NCBI GenBank assembly: GCA_022495005.1
Contig: JAGYXB010000816.1
Span: forward strand, 306,351-370,350
Length of the DNA: 64,000 nucleotides
Source of the DNA: Rhyacophila brunnea
Taxonomy: Eukaryota; Arthropoda; Insecta; Trichoptera; Rhyacophilidae
Reading direction: 5' to 3'
The notes beneath the pieces are model-generated. The model was not told the DNA's origin. It saw nothing but the letters and a program-made list of their open reading frames with translations, and ran no database searches. This document shows positions 9,911-21,900 of this stretch, in pieces; position 1 is the first letter of the stretch; the number at the start of each line of letters is the position of its first letter. The position numbers and the translations under genes were made by a program.

Positions 9911-12900
9911 CTAAAGAACGATGCAAAATATTATTTTAAATAATTCACATGTTGTGATTTATTTTACTGAAACTATCAAAAAGTGTAGTAAAAACCAGTG
10001 GCAGCAGGTGGTTTCCAAATTTATATAGACTGGGAGTGCACTTATTAACCCACCGCATTTGGAAGAAAATTATTCTATTCAATGTAGTTTTTCAAACAAG
10101 ATATAGTTTTTGTTTTATCACTATAATAGTAGTAGAGTATCATAATTACATCATTCTGCATGAAAATGTCAAAGAATATGCAAGCACGATAAAATGGCTG
10201 ATAAACTAAAACTGCACTATAATTCATGGGGCTTAAAGTCAACTGTACGAGTACACAAATGGTTATACTAAAATAATTTAGCTCAAAAATATGACTGTTT
10301 ATTGTAGAAGTCCTGGGTAGATATTTTATGATAGGTATAAAAAAATATCACAAATGTCCTAATAGAAATATTTCTAATACTGTCATTCTTCAGGGCCACA
10401 AATTTTTTATACGCCTACAATACCTACATAACAAATTAACAATTTAAACAATAAATAATATAATCCAGGCACCCGTCTAAATAAATATTATATGTCATTG
10501 TGAGCGACAACCATATGACTCATAATATATAATTCAATGGGATTCACATTAACCATTCGAATAAATGATTTCCGTGATCAAAGCTTAAAATTAAAATAAT
10601 ATAATATTTTGGGGCTTACAATGTTTTGCTTACATACAAATCGAGTGCTTAAAGTCAGACAACGTTATCTACAAAAAAGTGTTTTTTTTTTTTTTTTGAG
10701 ATAACGTTATTTTACATTTACGGCTACATGATAGTCAAACAACGTTATGTCAATCTTTTCTAATTTCTTATTAAATCGTCAGTAAAGTTTAACGCTAACT
10801 ACATAAGTTACCCTTGTTTTCATATTTTTTTAAAACTATCCCTATAAATTTTAACATCATCATAAGCAAGATAAATGTACAATACACAATAAATTATAAA
10901 ATATTAACATTAGGTTTTAAATAAACATTTCCCTTGTAAAGTTACAAGAATCTAAAATAACGATTTTTGGCTCTCCTGTAAAGTTGCACTTTTGTAGATA
11001 GTGTTGTTTGACACTAAGCCCTCGATTAATATAGAGTGATGCATAGGTTCAATGTATTGTATTAGTTTTTTAGACGCGTGTACAGTTAACATTAAGATGG
11101 ACTAATGAGTTATGAATACCAAAATTTAATGATCATTTTATTTTAATAAATCAAGAGTGCAGTGCACTTGAATGATATTAGAGCAGCCGCCACTGGTGAA
11201 AATATTATATAACTAATTTATAAAACCAATATCCAATATGACTTACAGAATATTTCAATAACTGGTACCCAGCCGTCTTAAACAAAGTCCCCTTCTTTAC
11301 AATCTCAACACTCTTGGATATTATATACGCGGTGGAAAGAATGACTCCCATCACTTTCTCGGTGCCTTGATATGCTTCCAATAAATAGTACAACCACGGT
11401 TGAACGGGAATAAGTGATCTGAACAATTGAGACGCTGCTTCCAAGAAGAAGTACACCTTTCCCTGAAACAAGAGTAAGTGGTTGAATTATAAGCCAACTA
11501 AAAATAGCACAGTAAATATTATTCAATACGTGATGCGACAAAGTGACAAATGCGATACGGTTGCAGACAAAGCCAAATTGATTCATATTCAAAAACTGAT
11601 GAGCCAGTCAAAATATAACAAAAAGCATGTATTTTCACACAATATGACATACTGAATGATCTATAATATTATATAGTATATAGGCAAAACCTGTGAAAAC
11701 ATTAAAAAACATCTTACCAAAAATAATGTCAAACCGGGATTTTATTTTAATATCAAAGTTGGTAGATTAATGATAATAAAGACCCATAGAATTTAAAAAT
11801 AAATCTGGCATTTATACATTACAGTGCAACAATTGCCCAAAAATTTACATGGGGAAAACTACGAGGAAATTAAATATTAGAATTTCGGAGAACTTAGCAG
11901 CCCAAAGATTGGAGAAGGATACATCAACATATGTGAACCATTTATTAAATGAAAAACATACATTTGACATTGAAAAAGGTGCAAGATTATTTCAGTGTGA
12001 TTAAAAATTATTCTGCCAAGAAATGTTAGAGATAAATAGAGCACAGTTGCAGAGCCCACCTATCCTGAATGATCAGCTTACCTTTCTTAATAGCCCATTG
12101 CTATATCCTACTCTATAACTTCCTAAACCCGCCAAAAACACAATTTAATGCAATTAGATATTGATCGGCTAATAAAATGGGCATATTTACGCTTAAGTAC
12201 CACAAATATTGAATTTTGGACTTGTCGGTTTTTGAAAATAGAGACCTCAATTAACAAATAAAAAGATATCACAATCAAAATTTGGAGCAATCCTATTTAA
12301 CATTACCACTAATCTACAATACATTGTTTATTGTCATAACTTATTCTATATTACGTTAATAAAATTTAGCAAAATCTCGCATGTTTCGAAACAAATGCCT
12401 ATTCATTCAAAGAAAAGATATTTTTATAAGTATTTACGCTTGACCTTAAACTCACAAATTTAACCAAATTTCAACAAACATATAAGATCAATAATTATAG
12501 TCGAATATAATATTTTACAGACTGATGCATTCAAATTGACCATACTTTAGATTTCATAAACAATTACCCCACTTACCATAGTTTTAAATAAACAATATTA
12601 TAACACTCACCCTTTTAGGAAATGGTAATATCTTCGCGGGCAGACACGTGACTAGTATTTTAAAATCGACTGTAATCAATTTCAAAATGAAATCCGTCAC
12701 GCAAACAATCCATAATAATTGCCACACGTCCAGTGGTTGAGTATACGACGGGATCAATATGAGAAGACTAGAAAACTGGTGGCCATAGTCGAAGACATAG
12801 TCTATGAAGAATATGCAGCATACAGTGTATATGAACTCCAAAGACAGTCTCCGGATGCTCCTGTTGGCTTGCTTGGCCAGTTCGTCTTTCACAACTCCGT

Positions 12901-15900
12901 TGGCATGGTAGAATGTTATTAATAAAGTGATGAAGGTTAGAAGACCCTCGCGGTGGTCGTACGAGAATTTCGTCAGCAATATTAAAAAGAATGGCGCGTA
13001 TTTAAACACCGTTCGGAGGAAATAGTAGAGGTCCGGCTAGAAAAATAACAATTGAATGTTGAATATTTCAATTTCAATTTATTTTGTAACATATTGTGGA
13101 CATTACAAATTATAAGTTTAAGACATTCACAATATGACATGAAACATTACAAAAAGAAAAAAGTAATAAAACGATAACAATGAAAATATAAAAAGAGAAC
13201 ATAATATAAACATACAAAAGCAGTGAAAATACAATTATACATCTATAGAAGTTAAAAGAAGTACACCGAGTTTGCTAAGGAGACCCTATTTTAAGAATTT
13301 ATAAAATAGTGTCCACCTAACTCACCCTCACGCAAGTGTAATATATCAACACCCGAAGCAATTTGGTTGAACATAGTTATCGCCACCCCAATTGGCATTA
13401 CCAGTGGCAGGTTGGTTCTGCACCTTGGGAGAATAAACAACTGATGCTCTCTATTTCTAAGATAGTTATAAGGGACACACAGGTCAACACTGCCCAGAAT
13501 GGCAGATTTCTCATTTATACCTCGTATAAGTATAAAAATATATGTAGTTAAATAAAGATCTCTTTTATATTATTATTATTGTCAGTTTACCATGATAGGT
13601 TATTAAAATATTTCAATAATAATCAACTGATGCTGTCAATTTCTGTCAAGATAGTTAGTTAGTTATCAGGGATAAACAGGGCACGGACCACATCAGAATA
13701 TACGACACAGAAGATTGCCAACAAAAAAATAAATACTTACTGAAGCATTCTGCAAGTCATTATTCCCCTGATCTCTATCGTTTCCTTGTCCAGGAGGCGC
13801 CTGGGGCGGATTCTGATCCAAGAGTCTATCAGCATGACTGCTCTCAGCATCGACATCAAACACGGGTATCAATGGTTGACCCCTCGATTCATTTACTTCG
13901 TGACTTCTATTAATACCCTGATTATCGGTAGACGCGGCAGCATTGCTAGATGATCCCGGCCCCAGGTTTATATGAATGGTCTCTCTAGGATTGTAAATAC
14001 CCGGCGCTTGGCTACGCTGATCTAATCGAAATATTTGCTGATCGTTCTGAGAGTTTCTGATGAGTAGAGTTGTCGGTGATATATTTGTTGAAGTATTACC
14101 CTGGAAATAAAAATTGTATCGAATGTCTGTTGAATGGGAATATATATTTATACACCAAGAGACAGTTTGGTGAAACTAACATAATTACATGAGATGTCAC
14201 ATAAGAAAAACCAATAAGAAAAAGTCACTCAGAATATGGTCATAATCTAACAAAAAATACGTAGATATTCCATGTGCAATTTCATTGTCCTCTTTTATTT
14301 TTCATACATTTATTGCAAAAAGGGGTTTATCAGCTTATAGAAATGAGACAGACTGTCCTAATTTTAAAATATAATATATGAATCCCTATACATAGATGAC
14401 ATATTAGCAAAACAATTAATAATCAACATCAGTTTCCGCGATCAGAAGTTTGTTTTTTAAATTTTTTCTTTAGTTTTCTAATTGATATACAGCAATAAGA
14501 GTAAGAAAACTGCACAATATAAATTGAATAATCATAAACACTAAATAATTTAATGTTTAATTGAATAAATGAATGAATCGCGGATTAAGTATGTATAAGG
14601 TGAGTCGGGGTAAGTGTAAATTTTTGGTAAGTGTAGCTACTAAGATATCTCAGTATCTACTACAAATTGGATGATGCCATCTATGGAAAGGTGATAGCAA
14701 AGTCACCAATTTATAAAAATAATCAGAAATGGTGTCGATACCATGTTTTTTGAGGTGACTACATGGATTATTTTCCAGACGACATTTTGAAGTCGACGAG
14801 TGAGATGGTAGCTGTTACTAAAATATTTTTTTAAACACGGAAATCTGCACATTGTGGTTGTAAAAATTGGTGAGTATATGTGTTTTGATACGCTGCTTCA
14901 CGTTGTGTTATCGTTTTACTACATTATAAGCATTTGAAACCTTTAATCAAGTAGACACACTTCCCCCACGAAAGTAAACACGTGGGGTAAGTGTGCCTTT
15001 GTATTGTGTCACACTTCCCCCATATATTTTCTATGAATTTGCAAAGTCAATATTTTAACTAGTGATGGGACATGACGCATTATTTATATCAATCGAAGTA
15101 TCGAAGATCGAAAATGTTCGTAATTGAAATAGAATGTTTATATGTAAGAATTTGTATACCAGTATAACCTAGATAATACGAAATCCAAGGCACTCTGAAA
15201 ATTTGATTTCGAATTCGCGAAATCGCTATAAATCGAATTTTCTGAAGAAGAAATAAAAATCGTCAATTTGTATGGGGATTGTTCGACTCAAAAATGTTCT
15301 TCTAAGCCTATAATTCTGGATTGCAAAGTTGTTCAATTACCAAATAAAGAAGTTTCCGAAAGTTTAATAGAAATGCCACTGTTACAAAAGTTTCCTGCAG
15401 AAAATATAGAAAAAACTTTGTTTGAAACACTTTTGCTGAATTCTATCAGTAGAAAGGCGCCTATAAAGAATAAGAGAAAAATGATTGCCCCAGTAGCAGA
15501 ATTGATTATATGTTATGATGTTATAGAGCGAATGATAAATAATGTCCCAATAGAAAAGAAAATAAAGCCATTGCAAGACAAAACTAACATGCAGAAGAAG
15601 GTATTGAAACCGATAAAAGAACACCAAAACAAAAAAAAACACGAACCCATGTCATCGGAAGAAGATTTGTCATGGACATCAAGTGACGAAAGCGAAGATA
15701 ATATGCAAGACTATATTAATGATTTTCTCGGCGATGAGGAAAACGATCCTTCAATTAATATGCTTAATATATCAATGTTTGATCAGTTTGATGATACTGC
15801 AGTTGCATCTAATTCAGAAATGTTAGAGATTGGAAAATGGATTGTAGTACAATTTGCTACAAAAAAAACTGTGAAACATTTTGTCGGAGTTATAATAAAA

Positions 15901-18900
15901 CTTGAGCATGATGACAGAATTCTGACAAAGTTTGCAAGACGATTAAAAAAGAAAACGAAACTATGTTTTCATTTCCAAGAGTAGAAGACATTTACGAAGT
16001 GCCTCAACCATCAACTGGACGAAGAGGCGAAATAATTTCCAAAACAAAAATCTCTAGTTACAATATTCAGTAAGTACGAGAGTGGGTCAATAATTCCTTT
16101 GAAAAAAGCATTAAAACCTTAGACAATAGATACAGATAGACGCTTCACATTGCCTTGGTACGTGAAGCTGCGTGCCGTGTGTTTGGTTGTGTGAGTGAGT
16201 GGAAATATGCGTATACAAACGTTCGAGACCATAGGCGTGCGGGAGAAACGGAATATTATTAATATTCATTGATGTTCATTGGTGGATATCTTCAATATAA
16301 TAAATACAGAAACTTCAAAATGTATTATTATTTAATTATCATAATAATATGGTACCTACATTAAAATAAACAAAGTAAATAACTAAGTAGGTACATGAGT
16401 ATAATCAATATTAAATTGACAAATTATCATATTAATTTACAAGTATCAATAATTCAAAGGTATGAAATCACATCATCTAAAAATATATACCTACAGAGTA
16501 TATAAATAGACATGCACAATAGCGAATCGAATACAAAATATGGATCAAAGAAAATCACTTTGAAAAATTCAGATTATTAAAACACAAGTTGAAGGACGTG
16601 CAAAAAAAACCTATACAAATTATAATATTTGGATTATATAGAACAGGTCTGGGCAAGCGGCCCGCCAAGTTTTTCTGCGGGACCCGCGAGTTTTAATCGT
16701 ATTTTTGAAAAAAAATACTTTTTTCTACATTTAACGCTTCGTTAAAAATAAAATTTTATAAATACATAAATTGCACCGTCAAGAAGATATCTGCAAATTT
16801 TACAACACTCTTAATTCGGACAAATTAGAACAACTTAAATAAAGATTCTGATCGAAAAATGTTGGTCATTTCTAGATCAACTTATATAATTATGTGAACA
16901 AACAATTTCAATTAGGATGATTATCAATACAAACTCTTTACAATCAAACATCACTGATGAACATTTGCAAGCAGTTTTAAGAATCTTAAAAATTAACATC
17001 TGAAATTAAAAGGATGTTGAAGAATGTAAAACAGTTCTTATTCATTCTTCTCCTTAAATTGTTGGCTATTAAAGAATTATTTATTTTTTTATGTTGAAAT
17101 TCTTTTTTCATGATAACGAATAACGTGTGTCCAGAAAATAATATTTTACTTGCGGCCCGCCGTTCATTTTATATTCCTAACTTAGCCCTTAATCCAAAAA
17201 GTTTGCACATACCTGAAATAGAACAACAAATAACAAAATACATATTATATTATTATCCTAGAACTCTTTCCATTTTGGCAAGCGATACGATAGACCTTCT
17301 TTATTATGTCCGATATAATATAATATAATTATAGACATGACAAAAAAGTGTTATTTGAGAGATCTAGTTTCAAAATAATTGTCTAGCAATGCAGAAACTG
17401 CAGAACTTTTCAGTGCCTTTAAAATAAATAAAAAATCGGAAAAGACCTTTCAAAAAGTACCAAACAGCCTTACATAAATTTGCATTAAACATTATTTTGT
17501 ATTCACTGTCGGCCTACAAATATATTCGATGCATATTTGACACGTACGTGCCACACTCCTCTACACTATAGTCCGACAACATAAACGTTAACTTTTTGAT
17601 GTTCGGTTGGGGTCGGCTGTTTTCGGCCAGCACAGAAGCGACTACGAAGGGAACAGCCCGTATCACACGTAGCAAATCGCCTACCTAACTAAATGGCCAT
17701 TCGACATCGAAAGATATGGGATGGCAAGAAATACACGAGATTCGTAAATATGCAGATGGAAGTGGAGAGTGCTTGCCAACAACTAGCAATGTCTTGTTGC
17801 CAGTTTGTATCAACGAGGAATAAAAACTGTCAGTGGGATATTTTTTAGTTAGCGGTTTTAAAAATTTCTAAAGCAATTATTGTACTGTGTTGGAATACTT
17901 CTAAAGATACATACAAATACATCACCCTGGTCAACAATTTCTTCGATCTATTTAATTCTCGGAATTTTAGGCAAAGGGTATTCAAACGTCATATTACTCA
18001 TATTAATAAAATTGAGATTTTTACATTTTTAGATCAGGCTTTGGACTACATAAAATATTTAAAATATCAACGGGAACGAAGAAAATAGTTAACATTTAGG
18101 AAATCACGAAGCAAAAATGTTAACAAACAGGGCACTAAATCGATTATTCCTCGGGAGTTTTTCAACATGTATACTAAATTCCATTTCTTCAAAACAATAA
18201 AATGATTGCCTACTATAGGTAATCTTTACTAATATTTTTTTTCAGTTTTTTGTTACTTCAATTTTAACCACATACCCACTTTTTGCGGACGCCTATGAAT
18301 AATCATTTCGCTAGTGCTCGCCCAAAGTGCTCGCACTAGACGTTCAGCATTAAAATATAATTTTCTATTTTTTTACATTATATAGTATTGTTAAGCGGTG
18401 AAAATGCATCCATTCGATAAAGATATGCATAATTAAAGTTATTTCGAAAAAAACACTAGGTCACTTGATATTAAAATATATAATAATATACAAATAAGTT
18501 ATCACGAACATGTATCAACTTACCTATGAAACGTAATACCATCTTCTTGCTTATCAGTACGGCTACCACATTTTAACACAACACACAGAACCATCTTTTC
18601 TACTTAATTAACTAAAAATATTTACCACTGACTTTATGTTTACCACAAAAAACAGCAATTGTTGCAACACGAGCTCGCGGTTATGGATGCTTTCTGAAGC
18701 GTTTCACCACGATTTGCCAGCGACATTGTTGGAAACTAACCAACACACGTGTAGACCTTTTATCTTACTCTAGCGCGTGTCTCAGAGATCGTAAGGGTGC
18801 CGAATACTTTCTCGCTCGCACTCATGCATCGTTTTTGTTCAGGCCTTGATTAAAACAGTTTTTATTTTTGTATTTTTTTTTATTTCTCAACATAATCTCC

Positions 18901-21900
18901 TTGGAGCTCAATACACTTGGTTAGACGTTTCTCAATTTTTTTTAAACCGTCAGAAAAATAAGTTTTCGGAAGGTCCTCAAAATAAGCATTTGTCCGATCG
19001 ATGACTTCTTCATTTGAAAAAAAACGTTGTCCACTTAGCCATTTTTTTAAGTTTGGGAAAAGGAAAAAGTCACTGGGGGCTAAATCTGGCGAATACGGTG
19101 GGTGGTCGACCAATTCGAACTTCAATTCTTCAATTTTAGCCATTGATCGTAAACATGTGTGAACACGGGCATTGTCCTGATGAAAGAGGATTTTTTTCCT
19201 GTTTAAATGAGGCCGTTTTTCTTCAATTTTGTTTTTAGCTGGTCCAATAAAGATGCATAATAATCCCCTGTTATTGTTTTTCCTTTTTCCAAATAGTCAA
19301 CGAAAATAATTCCACGTGCATCCCAAAATACAGTAGCCATAACCTTACCAGCTGATTTTACGGTTTTCGCCTTCTTTGGACATGGTTCGCCTTTCGCAAT
19401 CCACTGCTTTGACTGTTCTTTCGTCTCGGGAGTATAGTGGTGTATCCATGTTTCATCTACAGTCACAAAGCGACGAAAAAATTCATCCGGATTGCGTTGC
19501 ATGAGCGACAACAGGGCTTTAGAGGCCACCACCCTATTGCGTTTATTGTCGACTGTGAGCAAACGCGGCACCCATCTTGCAGAAATTTTTTTCATGCCCA
19601 ATTTGTCATGTAAAATAGAAATGACGCTACCTTTTGAGATCCCTGTAACCTCAATTATCTCACTCAACTTTAATCTTCGGTCACTTAACACCATATCGTG
19701 GATTTTATTGATCATTTCTGGTGTAGTCACCTCTACAGGACGTCCTGAGCGTGGTTCATCCTTTGTTGATGTACGACCACGCTTAAATTCATTTAACCAG
19801 TTATAAATAGTTGCAAGTGAAGGAGCAGATATGCCGTGAACTAAATCCAACTCATTTTTTATTTCCTTTGCTGTTAACCCTTTTATATTAAAATGTTTAA
19901 TAACAGCTCTAAACTCAATTTTCTCCATTTTTGTAAACAAGCAAATTTTTTTTTAAATGTACGAGAAACACACAACAACCCGACTAATCTGATTGAAACT
20001 TCGCAGCATACTGAATCGGTAGTGCCGCTGCATGAAAACAAACCGCTTACAGTACTATTCGCGCCACCTGTCGGCTTTTCTAAGGACTTATTGACCCACC
20101 CTCGTACCTAGTCATGCAATTTCAAATATTGCAATTCGAAATAATTAAGTTAGAATAAATAGTTTTGTAAGTTAAGCACTTAACTTGAATTTTAAGTACA
20201 GTAAAAACGAAAGAATGATTCGAGAATGAGACCCAAAACGTTACTAGAGTTTTAATGTTTTTGTGTATTAATTATTATTTTTTCTTTTATATCTTACTCT
20301 CTATTTGTATCCACATTTTATTTTTGCTGATTTTTATTTAATTTTGTAATAATACGAAAATAATCATGTTAGGTATATTAAATTTCATCAACTGTTTGTT
20401 AATGCTCACTGTTTCGAGCTAAAAAAATAATGTTTTACCCAGTTAATTCTTGGTGAAGCTATTATAACATTTCAAATTTAACTCATTCTTTCGTACACTT
20501 ATTCTCACGCCGCACACAATCGACAAACCTCTTCATCGTTTTGATTTTACTGTATGTGCTTACGTCTTTGTCATGTAAGTACTGACTATTTTTAGGGTTA
20601 CTCTGCATTCCTGTATTGTATACTTTGTATTTGTGCTCTTTCGAGACGAATAAAATTATAAGTTAATCTTCAAAAGCCTTTGATTGATTTACCTACCACT
20701 CCTGTTGCTGAGATAACCACATTAAATAATTAAGTACCTACCTAATAAAAACGTATTTTTGTTTCAGGACATCACTAGCTCTACATACATTAGTATGACA
20801 CACTTACCCCAAAAAAATGATAGAGATCATTTTTGTTGAAAATCTATACAAAAGTTTTAATTTAAGAATCAATATCCATTAAATGATATATTACCTTTCT
20901 ATGCATGTAATACGTTATGGTTTTGGAGAACTTTTGGAATAATGGTGAATTTAGTTACACTTACCCCAATATTGGGGTAAGTGTAACAAACTGACTAGTA
21001 ATCAAAAAATATTAAAATGTCGTATTATAGTAAGATATACAGTGGGTTCCTTCTGTACATATTAATTGTAATGATATTGTTGATCATATGGTACAGTTTT
21101 CAACTGTTTAAAACATACCTATTCATCATGAACCAGGTTGAAATTCATCTCATTAAATTCTATGTCACACTTACCCCGACTCACCTTACCTACACTGTTT
21201 TCTCATTCGTATATTTTTTTATTGACATGGCAATGAAATTAATATGTTATTAAGATGCCATCTGTTTACATAATTAGATGTGAATCTAGTGTCAAAACAT
21301 ATGCTAAGCCTTACGGTCGCATGTTTTAAGTTAAGAACATGCTGAGGTACATCGAGGGTGTATTTTACTAGCATTGATGACGTACAAGAAAAAACCTCTA
21401 AGTCAATTAAAAATATTTAAAAGCTTTATATAAATAAACCAAAAATATGCACTAAACCAATTTCAATGATTTTTTTATTCTTCCATTGTCCGAATTATGA
21501 AGACTCAATTCTGCCATGCCACATGGACACGACAGAAGATTTTTTAATGAAAATAATTAAATTTTTCTAATCTTACAATACCCCCTCCATTTACATTTCC
21601 CCACTATTTACGTTTTTTTGTCAGTCCCTTCAAAAATGTAAAATCGGAGTTTTACTGTATTTATACAAACCTAGGGTGAAGGTTTGTATTAACAGATTTT
21701 TTTTTGTTTAGTTTTCTTAAAAACAAAAAAAAAATCTGTTAATGAAATGGAAATGAATGTTAGCAACTTGCTCAACCTATTACGTCCATACTCTGACTCT
21801 AAGCACACAGTGAAAAACAATACGTGTATTTGCCAGACCCAGGATTCAAACCTGGGAACCCATGACAATATAAGCTGATGCATAAACCGCTCGTCCATTG

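Larger units (their letters stand above)
16118..18848 (+). mobile_element. P-like element inside the mariner, 8-bp duplication
   Basis: ATTAAAAC lies at 16110-16117 and again at 18849-18856, with mariner sequence continuing on both sides. The 8-bp duplication and a P-transposase-like peptide at 17849-18088 both suit the P superfamily. The termini do not form a clean inverted repeat (CTTAGACAA against CAAGGCCTGAACAA), so superfamily assignment is moderate while the insertion itself is well supported. Confidence 0.65.
16075..20106 (-). mobile_element. mariner element inserted in the pogo-like element
   Basis: Inverted ends: TACGAGAGTGGGTCAATAAT at 16075 and the inverse of TACGAGGGTGGGTCAATAAG ending at 20106, with TA at both outer ends. 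Removing the 2,731-bp insertion at 16118-18848 plus one 8-bp duplication leaves about 1.29 kb, the usual mariner length. Transcription is toward lower coordinates. Confidence 0.92.
14598..21186 (+). mobile_element. pogo-like element (outer layer of a nested stack), TA duplication
   Basis: Begins AGGTGAGTCGGGGTAAGTGT after TA (14596-14597) and ends with its exact inverse before TA (21187-21188). Subterminal GGGGTAAGTGT motifs recur in both orientations (about 14983, 20799, and a perfect 34-bp palindrome at 20954-20987). Without the inner insertion the element is about 2.56 kb. Only a C-terminal transposase portion remains. Confidence 0.85.

Noticed and set aside
12719..12922. Plus-strand reading frame over RNFT exon 3
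   Set aside because: Antisense shadow of the membrane-domain exon.
21017..21253. 78-residue hydrophobic reading frame
   Set aside because: It crosses the terminal inverted repeat of the pogo-like element and is AT-driven.
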